From Marthasterias glacialis (Eukaryota > Echinodermata > Asteroidea > Forcipulatida > Asteriidae), in contig OU452234.1 of the NCBI GenBank assembly GCA_911728455.2, forward strand, positions 12,938,838 to 13,002,837: DNA of 64,000 nt. The letters run 5' to 3'. The translations under genes were made by a program, and so were the position numbers. Every line of letters starts with the position of its first letter. The first letter of the stretch is position 1. The notes below the pieces were generated by a model. It was not told the origin of the DNA. It did no database searches and saw nothing but the letters and a program-made list of their open reading frames with translations. Shown one piece after another: positions 11,101 to 26,100 of this stretch.

Positions 11101-14100
11101 ATGTTTAAACATTTAAATTATACAAATCTATGGGTTTATGTGTGAGCAAGGCATGCTTAGAAAAGAAATGGTGCCACAAGATCGATCATCCATGGAAACA
11201 AGGTTGAGAGGAGATCTTCTTGAACTTGGAGCCCTGATGTGATTTTGATCCGTTTTTTTGTTTGTTTGCAGGCATTTGATTACTTTGAGGAGTGTCTTGG
11301 TACCAGATATCCATACAGTAATTACAAACAGGTGTTTGTAGATGAAGCGTATAAAGACTACTCCTCATTTGCTACACTATCTATTCTCAGGTAAGACAAC
11401 ACTGGATCCCAGACCTGAGTCCAGTCATTTTAGCATTGGGCCAGTAACCCCACAACCTAACAAGTCCGACAGTCATGTGTTTTTCTAAATACAGGTTTGT
11501 AAGATTTACTGTACTTAAATTTTCTCAATTCTAAACCTTGTCTTTAAAGCTCGGCAAGGGCCAAGTAACAAAAGAAAGAAAATATTTGTGGTCTTGTAAA
11601 AATGTTTTTGGTTCGGTGAAAGTTCTGAGCTGCAAGACCTGTGTCTGAGGGGAGGATTTCTTGAAATGGGAGACTTCGGAACGCTAGGGGGCAGGAGACT
11701 TACCAGGTAAATGTTCACTGTTTGTGTATTTCTGAGCATGGGCACAATTCCAAGAACAATAGATTGACCTGGTAAGTCTGCTGCCACCTAGTGTCCGCAA
11801 AAGTCTCCCATTGGAGCTCTGCAATTATTGACCTCTTTGTGACTAGTTGCTTTATGTTTTTTGTACATTATTTAAAAGGTCCTTGGAGGGGTTTTACCAC
11901 TATTTACTTCACTCATCATATTCACCGTTGTCACAAAGTGACAAGAGTACTCCACAGCCAAAATTGTGTGTTTGGAGAAAATCACATTTTGAAGTTGAAC
12001 TATTTTTTAAACTGCTGTTTTAGAGACTGCTAACTATTTCTTTTTTTCCATAAAATTTTATTTGACCTATTTTAAATAGGTCGACAGATTTGTCAATTTG
12101 TGAACTGCAAAATGGCAAAGCTAGTGTGGTTCTGGAAGTTTGCTGAAAATGTTGCCAGCAATGAGTTTTAAACGAGAATTTGAACGAAAAATGATTAGCA
12201 AAATTTTGTGATTTTTAACATGCTCGTCGCTTCACCATGTTCGTGAAAATGGTGACAATATGTCAGTGACCAGACATTCATAAACATTGATTTGTTAATA
12301 CATTTGTTCCTGTTTACATTTCCCTGCAGCGTTGCAGACACGAAATCTTCTTCTCATTTGTTATGTGTCACTGACAAAGCAGTCATAAAAATATTTATTC
12401 GATTGATGATTGATATTTATTCCCGTGTCATTTCTGTCCCCGTTTCACTTGTCATGTTACTGGGACTTGACGGTCATAAATATTGGCTTTATTCTCTTGC
12501 AATATTTATTCCTTTTTTTTCCTTCTAATTTCTATCCCTGCAGCACCAATCTACTACACTCGTCACGCATCATCGATCAGACCTTCATAACCCGACGTCT
12601 GATGGCACAGTCTCTTGCCGAGCAGTACTTTGGTTGTTTTGTCAGCTCACAGAGCTGGTCGGACTTGTGGCTGCCCAAGGGTGTCTCCAAGTATTTGACG
12701 GGGCTGCTGCTAAAGAGGATGTTTGGCATCAATGAGTATCGTTATCATATACACAAGGTAAAGACAGATAATTTTTACAACCCACACCCCCCCATCCACC
12801 TTGTTTTCCCCCTCGTGTCAGTACTCTAGCCATCACACACAACTGTCTTGACCAAAGACTATGAAACGTTTTGACAATGCAGTCGGGAGCCTTGCGACAA
12901 ATGCGGCCGAAATCCCGTTGTAATATAGCTGACTTGTGGGTACCAGCCGTCATGCACATGTTAGCTGTGGTTTTCCCACGGCCATCATTTAGTTCATAGG
13001 GCTGATATTAGTGCTTCCTGAAGCTAGTGTTGTTTTGTCTTTCTGTTTATGTATCTTGGTGCAGTTTTTAATACTGTCTTTTTTCATATGTTCCAGCTGC
13101 CGAAGATTTTATATCTCTTCACCATTGAGGTTTACTGTACATGTATTGTGTCGATGTTATCTGCGTTGCCTCACTTTTTTTCCCTCTGTTTTATCTTTTT
13201 AATGTTTTTTAGTTAATTTTCTTTTTTTATTTTAATGAATGATTGTAATAAATGGGCTTAGTAATTGTGTTATTATGACCAAAAGCCGACTGTTGGTATG
13301 ACTTTGTTGGTCCCCTAATGTATTTGCACGTAGTTTGCCATCAGCTGAGATGACGTAGTACCCACTACAGGTCACGTGATGACATGTAAACATTGGTTTA
13401 TTGCTGGGCACCTTTTCAGAAACAGTGTTTTACTGAAGGGTTTAACCCAGGACAAACAAGAAATAAATAAATAAATGCTGTATCTAAAATAATAGCCTTT
13501 GTGCTACATGCATGTTTGCAAGTGGACAAAATGTAGAATTTGGAGGTACACCATGCATTCATCTTTTCTGGGAAGAAGTGTTTGCTCTGGAAAGAGCCGT
13601 TTGGCTTGTTCTCAACGTCTTGACTAGCGTGCTCTGATCGTCTTCAGGAGACTGAAGAGTGTGTAGAGCTGCGAGTTTCATTTTTTGAATAAACCACTTG
13701 GGGGTTAGATTTGAATAATGTCCGGTACCTCGACCTGCCTAGCCACAAGTTACCGCTTAAATTTGAATTCCTCAGACTATAGAGACTGTGTGGATTCTGG
13801 TCTTTGACTATTACCAGTGTTGTCCGCGTGCTTTAAACCAATACCACTTTTGGACTGTTTTCTTCAGGAGTTAACATCACTCTGTCAGTACGAGCAACAG
13901 ATAGGAGGTGTCATCCTTCATTCAAATCCTCCAACAGTGCAAACCATCAGCAACGACGACCCTGAACCCAACTCTACCAAACCTACCCCTAAGTCTGGCG
14001 AGAGTGGGGCGTACTTCTCCATCAAGAACCCTCACACGGTGTCTTGGAGGTATCATGAGATGATGAGGGTTAAGGCGCACCTCGTCATGAGGCTGATTGA

Positions 14101-17100
14101 GCTGAGGATCGGGCAAGACTTGCTTCTTCAGGTAAAGATACCTGTTAACATCCCCTCCTACCCGTCCACCTCCACAAACATAACCACCAATCCCTCACTC
14201 AAGAGGCTGAAGAGCTTAAAGACTTATGAGGTAATACATGTGTCAATACTCCACCTCCCGCTTCACCAGCTTAACAACCACCAATTCCTCACTCATGAGG
14301 CTGATGAGCTGAAGACTTACTTCTGAGGTGACTTATTAGTCACCCCCCCAACACAACACAGCCACAAATCCCTCTCTCATGAGGCTGATGAGCTTAAGAC
14401 TTACTTCTGAGGTGACTTATTAGTCAACCCCCCCCCCAACCCAACACAACACAACCACAAATCCCTCTCTCATGAGGCTGAAGAACTTAAAACTTACTTC
14501 TGAGGTGACTTATTAGTCAACCCCCCCCCCCCAACACAACACAACCAAAAATCCCTCTCTCATGAGGCTGATGAGCTTAAGACTTACTTCTGAGGTGACT
14601 TATTAGTCAACCCCCCCCCCCCCCAACACAACACAACCAAAAATCCCTCTCTCATGAGGCTGAAGAACTTAGGACTTCAGAGGTGACTAATAAGTCAACC
14701 CCCCCCCCCCCCAACACAACACAGCCAAAAATCCCTCTCTCATGAGGCTGAAGAACTTATGACTTACTTCTGAGGTGATAAATTAATTTGTCAACCCCAC
14801 AAACACAACTACCAATCGCCACTCACTCATGAATTTGATTAGCTTTGGGTCAACTAAGACATGCTTCTTGAGGTAATATAATACCCCTCCTCCGTCACCT
14901 CATTTACAACCACCAGTAGCTCACTCAGGCTGGTTACCTTTGGTTCAGCTAAGACAAGGCTTCCTTCGGTAGTGCTCCTTCCTTCCATCCATCCTTCCCT
15001 CCCCCCATTTTCATTATTGACATGTACATAATTCTGCACATGCGCACATCTTCAAGACCAGCAGATTTTACGCAATAAGTCTGCTGCCTTCTAAACATTT
15101 CAGAAGTCTCCCATTTCACACAAATTGCACATTTGTTAAACATTGTTTGATCCAGTGATTTTATTTGTTTGATCAACCAGGTGTTCAACAAGTTACTGTC
15201 TCTAGCTACCTCAGCTGCAACCCTTAAGTTCATCACTAACTCCTGGGGTAACATGCTCCTGTCAACAAGTGGGGTAAGTGTTGACAACCACAGTTTGTTT
15301 CACCCTGTAAATGAAGGACTTCTCTTTATTCTCATATTTTGGGGGCTTATTTATTTATTTTTTTTTTTTAGCAATGTCCCCATTGTACACAAAATCAAAC
15401 CACAGATGACCTTGGTCTGTTGAACAGCCCGGAGGTCGTTGATCTATTATGCAGGAATGAGAAGCTTAAGACTTTAATCTGAATTTAGACCTTTTTTTAT
15501 GTCTGCCTGGTGAAAAGGATAGCTGTTATTTTCTTCAGACATAAAGAAATCCTGCTCTTTGATGTACTTCTCTAGCACTAAGGATACTGTTCTTGGAGGC
15601 TCCTTGAAATCTATAACTCCTGGGGTTACCAATGGAGTGTCGTGGCCGAGCGGTCTAGTCCGCCAAACTTAAGTTCTGTAGTTTACAGAATGTGGGTTCG
15701 AATCTCGGCCTGGCCAGTAGCGACACTTGTGTCCTTGAGCAAGACACTTTACCATAATTGCTTTGTCCTTCGGATGGGACGTTAAGCTGTAGGTCCCGTG
15801 TTCTACGATGGATAGTGCACGTAAAAGAACCCACAACACTTATCTTGAAAGAGTAGGGATTTACCCCGGTGTTTCTGGTTCAGATAGCAAGCATCCTTGT
15901 CTACAGGTTTCCTCAGGCTTCCGAGCTACAGTGATTAAGTTCGCTTTTGAGGCATCCTTGGTTTCATTACCAGAAATTAATCATGGTAATCATTTCGACA
16001 TACCTCTTTAAATTGGGATCGTAGTTTCTGACCTTTTTTGTCATCAATGCCTCTCACCTCTGATGATGGGAGTACACGTCTGTATTTGTTCACTGAATCT
16101 AAGCCCAGACAAGATGTTTAAGCAGTCAAATGAGTACTACTTTCTTTTATGGAAATTGTTTTATTGTTTCTCCTTTTTGTCTTGTTGGTTTGTGTCTTTT
16201 ATTCACTGCTGCTTTTAAATTTACACTTCAATATTACTCTCTTGGATGCATTTGTGCCATCCTTTTATGGTGGTATTTTTATTGTACGGTTTGTAATTTT
16301 AAAACTTTGTTTTTAAACTTGCATACTTTTGTTTCCCAAATTTGTATTTGAAAAAATTCTTTGCATTGAAATGCATATGACCTTTGAATCACTTGTTTCA
16401 ATTCAATTGTTGTAAATAAACCAGAAGTATATAGTACATGTGTCAATGTCAGAACTGGTGTTTTTAAACCTCATTGTTTTTTTGTCTTTTGAACTTTTGT
16501 TTTCAGTTCTTGAAGTCATTATCAACTGTCTCAGGGAAAGATCTTTCGCTGTTCTTGGACCAATGGGTGTATCAAGGTGGCATTGTACAGTTTCACGGCA
16601 GCTTCAACTTCAACAGGAAACGAAACATTGTAGAGCTGGAGTTGAGACAGGACCCTGGTCGGAAAGGAATTTTGAAATACGTGGTGAGTAGGGGAAGTCC
16701 AGGAACTGGACCCTTTGTGATCCAATAGATTGTTCCCACTTGACGTCACACAGTGTGAAGTTGGCCATCTTTCTGGGCAATGGTAGATCATTTTGTTAAT
16801 GGCATGGATGGCGTGTGCATAAAGCACTCGCCTCTAACCAATGTGTCCCTGGTTCGATTCCCAGCTGGGGCCATACGTGAGTAGAGTTGTGCGTTGGTTC
16901 TCTCCTGTGCCACAAGGGTTGTTCTCCAGGCCAACTGGTTTTCCTCCCTCCGGAAAAATCAAACACTTTCGATCTCAGGCTGTGCTCCGTGGTCATATAT
17001 GGATTGATGTGGCTGGCTGACAAAGGCACCCTTGAATGCCTGCAGCTTGAACATGTGTAGCCGCATCCTTCGCAATTCAGCTTCTCAGCTGCCAGTAAGG

Positions 17101-20100
17101 ATGATTAGCCTCCCAAATTATTATTATAACTATACGTAAATACAGCTTGCGGCAAATTCCTCGCATGTTTGGTCAGTGAATCATTTGTCTGGGTAGACAA
17201 ATTAGAAAGCTTGATGCAAGCCAAAGTCAAAACCGGGTGCACGTAAAGTTGGCGTTAAGAGAAGGGGTTTACCCCGGTGTTCTTGGCATGGTTGGCTGCA
17301 GATTGCACAGCATGACCTTGTAAAACCTTTACAAGGTGCTAATTCAAGAACTTGGCATACCCGTCGTTAAAAACACAACAGCCCTTTTAGATACCTGTAG
17401 ATAAAGTGCCATATAAGGAATGAGTACTATTATCATTTTTGTTTATTATTGTTGTTTATTATTATTATCATTGTTGTTTATTGTTATTATTGTTTGTCAT
17501 CACCATTGCAGGGACCGCTGAAGGTAACTGTTCAGGAGTTAGACGGATCCTTTGAGCACACACTACAAGTTGAAGACAACATAACTAAAGGAGACATCAC
17601 TTGTCATTCAAAGAGCAGAAGGTACCAGACCCCAGTCAGCTTTCAAGACGGTTCAGTCCTGTTGGTCGATGCTAATGTGTTACTGCTTCATTGCTGGTTT
17701 GAATACAGTGAACGAAATCACATTATAGTGACCCAAATTCGGCTGACGTCATTACAATAATGGAGGGCTCGATTTCACAATGCACCAAGATTCATCGTAA
17801 GACGAGTTGCAAAAATTGTGGCGTGTCGTGGCCGAGCGGTTAAGAGCACCGGACTCGAGCTCTGGTGTTTCTGATCAGCAGAGTGTGGGTTCGAGTCCCG
17901 GTCTTGACACTTGTGTCCTTAAGCAAGACACGTAACCATTAGTGCTTCGTCCTTCGGATGGGACGTAAAGCCGATGGTCCCGTGTGTTGTGTAATGCATG
18001 TAAAAGAATCCAGTACACTTATCGTAAAGAGAAGGGGTTTGCCCCGGTGTTTCTGGCATGGTCTGGCAGCAGTATGCGCCACCTCACCTTGTATCCCTTT
18101 CAAGGTGTTGTTTTATGGTTGCTTCGTCTCATAAAATCATTTGTAAAAATCTCCACCAGATTTGATAATTCGGCGCCAGGAGTGTCATTTATGACAGACA
18201 TGGCGCATTATAAATGTACACTATTATTATATCACCATAGTAACTTGTACTGCAACATGACTTTTTTGCTTAGCAATGAAGAAAGATGCGCATTTAAGAC
18301 CAATCTTTGCTCTTTGTGAAAATCGAGCCCTGGATGTGAAATTTTGGAAGTCCATGCCCTCGTTTGTTATACAGTGTAGTGCTCATCTAAGGCAATGCGG
18401 CAATTACACACTTACCTTAATTTGTGTGTGCAATTTTGACTTACAAAATGGTAAGCATGGCAGAGTAGTAGCCGCGTGTGACGTTGGTGCAAATTGTTTC
18501 CTGGGAATGAAAGTACAGTGTTGTCTATGGAAGAACAGGTTCATTTCCACAGTCTAGTTTTCTATAAACACACTATACGACCAACCAGTGAACATTCATC
18601 AATTTTTTGGGGTCAGGTTTGCAGCGAAAAAGTAAAAAACAAAAAACAAAAAAAAACAAGTTTATTTTTTGTTAGGGATTTGTTGCACGTTCATATTAGG
18701 GTTGTTTTGATTGCGGCAATCACAATAAGCAACAGTGATTAGTGGGTTATTCAAATGCTATTTTACTGGCATTGACAGTATTTCAGATTGAAATATTTCT
18801 CTGGAGGAGTGGTGCTGGTATGAGGTTGGTAATGGGAGACTTTGGAACAATGGGCGGCAGCAGACTCACAAGGTAATTTGTCATTGTTGAGGTAGTTCTG
18901 AGCATGCACACATTCCCGAGAACAATGGATGTACCTAGTAAGTCTGCTGCCATCTAGTGTCCTCAAAAGTCTTCCATTAGTGAGCTTTTACCAGCCCAGG
19001 GCCCAATTACATAGAGCTGCTTAAGCAGCAAATATTGCTTAACAGTTTTTTTCTGTTTAGCAAAAATAAGCAGACTACCAGTCACAGATGGTGATTGTAG
19101 AATGTTATTTTTGCTGGTAACCTTTATTCTGATAAGCATATTCGTATTGTGCTTACAAACTTGTGCTTATGCATTTCTATAGAATTTGGCCTTGCTTTGT
19201 CTTTAATCTATTCTTACTTTTTTTCCCTCATAGACACAAGAAGAAGAAGATTCCATTGATGAATGGAGAGGAAGTTGACATGGATCTCAGCACCATGGAG
19301 TGAGTATGTTTTTTCATTGTGGAGGCCACGGTATTTTGTACAAATTTCTGATATTAGACGAAACTAAGGATGACTCCAGTGAGCTTAATCAATGTAGTTC
19401 AGACATGTCAGAAGCCTCTTTGTCAAGTCTTTTGCTTGCTGGGTAACAGGCTTTTCCAAAGCATGATCAAAGCGCATAGCAAAGGAAGGGGGGAAAAATA
19501 ATAAAACAGGCAAGAATAAAAACTAAACAAAATCTACACAAATCTACACATTAGGAAGCATCAGGATTAACACAACTCTTCCATGATAAGTGTTTTAGGT
19601 TGTTTTGTCTGTGCTTCATATCTTAGTACACTGTGCCTTTGGCTTGACATCTCATCCGAATAATAAAGCAATTATTGTTCAGAGTCTTGTCCCAGGACAA
19701 GACTCTCACTTAATCATATACATGTATATGCATTAACCCTCCTACTGTCTGACCATCTAATATCATTCACTAATCATAGATAAACTGTGCTAGTCTACAA
19801 TATGATATTATGTGATGAATGTATCTTCACAGTCAACCCTCCTACTGTGTGACCATTCAGTATCATCCACTCTGGTTTTGAATGACAGATAAACTATGCT
19901 AGCCTGCAGTATGATATCATCAGGCATGTGGTTTCTCCAGGATTTTTCAAATTTTCTTGGAAATCAGTCACCAAATGGAGAAAGAAATAGTCCTCATTGT
20001 GTCCATTGTTGTATATGCACAGAATCTGTAAACCTCCTGAATTGTAACATCTGGGAGGCTCCAGGTCTAGAATAAGGCAGGAACCCAGACCCACCAGCCA

Positions 20101-23100
20101 TTTTGTTCAGGAATGTTCACATTCATCACATCTCATCCTTGTATCATGTGGTGAATGCTTCAATGCAGTACACAGTCAACCCTCCTACTGTCTGACTATT
20201 CAATATCACCCACTGTGCCACCATACACAATCCGTGCCGTTGAATATTTTTCAATGGTTGGTTAACTTGCTGGAAAGTGTATCCAAGAGTAGAAGAGTTA
20301 AAGGTCCCATGAATTATTTTTTTTTAATGGTTAAAAAATTGAAGTATGCCTATAGTATATATTTAATTTTTTCACATTTTTTACATGCGTATTAATCGTA
20401 GAAATAACGATTTCTAAAATTAGGGGGTTGCCGTGCTCCGCCCACCCTTCCTCATTAACATAAAATCTGTGACGTAGACAGTGGAACGGCTGACCAGGGC
20501 CATGTGTGTGACGATAACATACAATGCATTGTTGACCACTCGGCACTAGAGCCGTCTTTGAAATGTTTTACCACAGCCTACGTCATGGATCATTGCACAA
20601 TCAGATGGCACACATTTTCGGGGCTCAATTAAAGTGTATTAACGCATAACAGACACATCAAAATAGTCAGTACTATGTTTTGTTAATTTCAAACCATATC
20701 TTAAGCCACAAAAATGTTCCGTGACAAAAAACCTCTTGATGGGCCCTTTAATCTTTATTTATCTCCAATTTCCAGTGCGGACTCGCCTGTGTTGTGGATT
20801 CGTGTGGATACCAAGATGACGCTGTTACGTCAAGTTATCTTCAAGCAGCCGGATTTCCAGTGGCATTATCAGCTGCGATATGAACGAGACATCGTAGCTC
20901 AGATTGAGGTCAGTCAAATGAGGAGCCAAAGTGACTCAAATAATAAGCATTCTGTTGGCGAGGAATAATTATTAGAAATATCAAGTAAAAAACCATTAAG
21001 TAATAAACCCTCTGGATAGATTTAATTCATTTTTTGGGGTGGGTGAATAAACAAAAATTGACTTAAACAGGATTTGAACCTGCAACCTCCGAATTAACGT
21101 GCCGGCGCTCTACCAACTGAGCTATCTAGCCCCCTATGATGGTGATATCCTCATTTTGTCAATATCTTTAATCGGGGATTGCCAGATAAAAGCCACACAA
21201 TCTGAAACTGCTGTATTACCAGGCTTCTGACTGGTACCCCTGAACAAAGATACTGACAAAATAAGGAGACCGCCATCATAGGGCTAAGTAGCTCAGTTGG
21301 TAGAGGGCCGGCATGTTAATCCGCAGGTCGCAGGTTCAAATCTCGTTCTAGTCAATTACTCTTTGTTCACCAAAATTAACAGTTTCCAATACTATCATGA
21401 GCCAACATTAAACAGTTGCCACCAGGATTCTTTTTTTTTTTTCCTTTTTTTTTCCTATCCCCCGGAATCTTTTTCTTTGAGGGTACCACTGGCATAAAGA
21501 AACCCTGACTTGACAATGCCAAGAGAACAAAGATTATCTTTATTGGATCGTCCGTTTTGTTTCTCGAACAAGAAAAATGTCAAATGTCAAAATCACCCGT
21601 TGCCTACGGCATAGGAGTTGTACTAAACACAAAACCATGGCTCACTCTGACTGAACCTAAATTGAGCATGAAATGAGCTGAAATACAACCAATGAACAAT
21701 GGTGGAAGCCTCTCGATGCCTAGTAATTCCCTTCTTGGAACAAAAGGACAAAGGTCTATAATCGTGGATTACACAGAAACCACCTCTCAATGGCCAGAAA
21801 ACGCCAATATATTCAAGACTTTTTTTTGTCCCTCTGTGGGTGAAACGAAGCATTAGACGGCATGTGAGTGGTCTGTGCATGCTCCGCAGTTGAATGACGG
21901 GTCAAAAATTGTATAATGGCATCTTAACACAGCTCCTGTTTCCAGGCAGGGGAAACATTTGCGTGTATTCACGTCATCCAGCACCTACTGGTTAACATCT
22001 CCCTCCCTCCTCCCTCCTCCCCCCCCCCTCTCACACCAAGACAACATTAAACAACGTAACATGAAAATAAAAAGAAATATACAAATATACATCAATGTAA
22101 ACAACAAACAATGACTTAACAGCGACTAATCAATAAGGATAACCTTTCTTACAGGCCATAGAGAATCTGGAGAAGTTCCCGAGTACATCAACCGTGAATG
22201 TCTTATCAGAGACCATTGAGAACAGACAGTGTTTCCACAAAGTGCGCATGGTAGCTGCCCATTCATTGGCCAAGGTAAGGCAACTAGTTCTTCATGATAG
22301 AAACTTCAACTGAACTTTTAACGTGTTAAACGCATGACAGCGTATGGGGACTATAGTACAACAGCCTCCATTGAATCCTTTTAGAACATTTTCTGGTTTT
22401 TAACCCTTTAGCACTTGCGCACAATTAAACGAGTCATTTTCAGCAACTTTCACAATTGGCAAATCTGATATGATCTCAGTTGTTATGAAAAGATTTTGCT
22501 GTCATTCCCGTCAGATCTCCAATGAGCTGGTAGCGTCGTACATGGGTCACACTGCCATTATTGCAATGTTCAAGAAGCTCTTTGGATCCTACTCCTGCGC
22601 TGATATCGTCAGACAAAATAACTTCAATAGTTTCATGGACTACTTCTTACAAAAGGTGCGTATTTGAGTAATGGAGACTCTCAGATTATTGTTGAGTTTT
22701 ATCGATTTTAAAGACCTTTACATGATTGGTCATTATCGGAAAAAGCTTTGGACTTCAAGCTTTACTATTTATAAATTTTGTTTTGTGGGTGTTCATGGGG
22801 ACAATTAAAAATTGACTAGAGCGGGGTTTGAACCTGCGAATTCCTGGTTTACGGGCTGGTGCTCCACCAATTGAGTTAACTAGACCTATGTTGGCGGTTT
22901 CCAACAAAATATCATGTCACGTGTACCATCTATGACTGGTATCCTGCTTATTTTTGCTTAGTAGAAAATTAATTAAGCATTTTTTTGGGTGCTTAAAGCC
23001 CCAGCTCAACATTGGTAAACTGACTGTAAAGACATCCATTCTTTGCACAAATCAAGATACTTGTAATAAAACCAACCCGTGAAAATGTCAGCTCATTTCG

Positions 23101-26100
23101 TTGTTTCATTTGCGAGAAAACAGTAAAAATGCATTCAGCATTTTTGTACGCATTCCTAAAGGCAGACTTTTCATCTTACTGAGACAAGAACTAATTTTGA
23201 TCTTATTTCATTTAAAAACGGTATTATTTAAAAACGATAACACTTTAGGCAGAAACATTTCAAGGAAAGTCATTATCTTTATACCACGAAAGGTATAATA
23301 TAAATCTGTGAACATTGATGTTTTTCTTCTTACCGATGTTGAGCTGGGGCTTTAAACAACTCTATGTAATTGGGCTCATGTTGTCAAGTCAGGGCTGTTG
23401 TATGTCAAAATTGAAATAATCTAATTTTTTTTTTTTTATATTATCAAAAGATGGATTTCTTTTTGTTTTTTCATACTAGTTTTCTTTTCCTCCAGACGCC
23501 CGCAGTGAACTTTATTTTAAAGAATTTATTCCCCCAGCAATCGTTGAGGGAGTGGTATCTTTATAAATGTATTGCATGTGTGTTTGAAAAGGATTGACAA
23601 ATTAGAAAAGAAATGTTTTCGTTGACTCAGTGCTATAGGGTCGTTAATTTCATATCCATAATGATCAAAAGGTCATTAAATGAAACATACATCTATCAAA
23701 TAAAATAAAATATAAAAATCCAAAGATCAATGTTTTACTTAAAAAATGATTGTTTCTTTTTGACAAGCAATTAGTTTGGAGACCACTCTTGATCAATTAA
23801 CCCATTTAACAGGAGCTCCAAAATATGCAAAACCGATTTGATAAAATCCCTACAATCTCCACTGACGACCTTATAGTCCTGAGCCGACGACTAGCAGATT
23901 ATTATTATTATTATTATTATTGGTTTATTTCCCGCTGTCTTGCAGCCCAAAGGCTGAATTGCACAGTGGTTACAATAAAAAGTTAAAAAGTTAAGAACAG
24001 AGGTTACAAAGATTACAATAAAATAAATGGCAAAAATTCCGAAAAAGGATGGTAAATAATTGAAAGAAGCATTACACAAGTGTAATTAAAAACAACAACC
24101 AACAAACAGCAGACAGGTGACCGGCATAAAAAAATAAAAGCAAAGAAGAGGGTCTTACATGGTCTTAAATTGTTTTGTTTTTTCCTGTTAACCAGACGCT
24201 ACCTGTTGCACTAGCTACAATCCGCAACGGCCATTCACTGTGTCCACGAGAGTCCCTTGATTTCCTGGTAGATCTAATCAAATACAACGACAACACCAAG
24301 AACAAGGTTTGGCATCGGGGATACAGAATACTATTTGTGTTTTTGCCCATACACCGATGTGTGTTAAAGTACTTTCTGGAGTCCTGTGAACAAAAAATCC
24401 ACTGGCATATTCCTTTGGGAATAGACCTTATGCGTATGACGTCACTATGAGCATTTGGTACAGTCACGGGCTGAGGTCAACAAAGCTACAACGCACGTTT
24501 GATGCTGCATTTGACCTCAAAGATGGCGGCGGATGCATAAGGTCTATATACCTGTTTTGTTTTGTTTTTTAATTTTCACAGGACTCGGGAAAGTACTGAG
24601 TATAAAGTACTTAACACACTTTCATGGGTGTTTGGGCAAAAACACAAATAATATGGCATTTTCTTCACCATTGGTATGTCAGGGTTGTGGTTGGATCCAC
24701 AGAATTTTTTTGTTGTGAGTTCGGGGGAGTAGGGAGGTGAGGGGGGAGTGGAGGGGAGGGGGATCTTGCGTACTGGCATCATTGGTGATATGTGTTTATA
24801 ATATTTTTGTTGTTATTATTTTAGCCTGCACTAGGAAAAAATTTCTTTTTTTTTTCACGTAGTGTATTTTGTGAAATTTTGAACAGGCATTGTGATTTCT
24901 CAGGATTTTTTCCTGATTGCAGGATTCGTTTTCTCCAAAAATTGAGCGTTCAAATGTTTTTGAAAGATGTAGAGCAGGCACAAAAGGGAGAAAGAAGTAG
25001 TCCACATTGTGTCCAAACCTGTAGTTTTTGTAATTCTGGTGATGCACAGAGTCTGTAAACCTCCCTGACTTGAAACATCTGGGAGGTTCTGGGTCAAGGG
25101 GGAGCCCAGGTCCAGAAGCCATTTTTCAGGAATTTTCATACTCTTTCTAATCTCATCCTTGTTTGAAGGTTTAAACCAGCAACCTTCATTTGATCATCTT
25201 GCCGTCGGTGGATGTCTGTCAATACTGCACTACTGGTAAAGTGTAGTAGTGTAACGGAGACAGGTGCCCCAACTGCAGTCGATTTCACCAAACTTTTCCC
25301 AACGTAGGACTTGTATTGTGACATCACATTTTCCTTAGCAATTAAGATTAATTCATACATTTACTCATCTTAACCAGTTGCCATCGGGATTTTGATCCCA
25401 TCCCCCTGGCTGGATTCTTTTGGCGGAATCGCCAGAATTTTTTTACTTTGAGGGTACCGCTGGCACAAAGAAACCCTGACTTGACAGTGCCAAGAGACGA
25501 AAGATTCTCTTTGTTGGATCGTCCGTTTTGTTTCTCGCCCGAGAAAATGTCAAACTCACACACTGAGAATTGCAAAAACATCGGCTGTTACCTACAGCAC
25601 GCCTCTGATAGTCACAAAATACGAGTGTATGCACGACCTTTTCTTGTCCTTGTGTGGGTGAATCCAAGCGTTAGATGGCGTGTGTGTGGTCTGCGCAAGC
25701 TCCATAGTTGAATGACCGGGTGACCTTCGGTCCGGTGGTCTGAAATTACATAACGGCATCTTAAGACGGCTTCCGTTTCCAAGCAGGGAAAACAGTTGCA
25801 TGTGAACAGGACATCCGGCGCCAACTGGTTAAGATTGATCTTAGCGCCTTGTGGAATCGACTGCAGGGTTTTTTTTATAATGAAGAACAACTTCAAACCT
25901 CATCCAATAATTGTTCCTAATAAGATCCATTCCTGTAACCTTTAATTCAGGGATGTTGAGGATACGATGAACATGTTTTTTTAAAATGACTTGATCAGTT
26001 TTCAGATAACTACTACCGTGCGTCACTCATTACCGCATTGACCAAGACAATCACTCCAGCTGTAGCTATGGTTAGCACCAGTGTAGAGAACCTCACTCCG

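Noticed and set aside
13817-14326. 169-codon open frame extending past TAF2 exon 11
   Set aside because: Only 13868-14131 is exon. The extension translates the minisatellite, and exon 12 joins exon 11 in frame with good alignment.
17821-17910. tRNA gene candidates (also at 3191, 10987, 15637, 21070, 21285, 22880)
   Set aside because: A and B boxes are present but acceptor stems do not pair, and the heads are attached to repeated SINE bodies or foldback arms.
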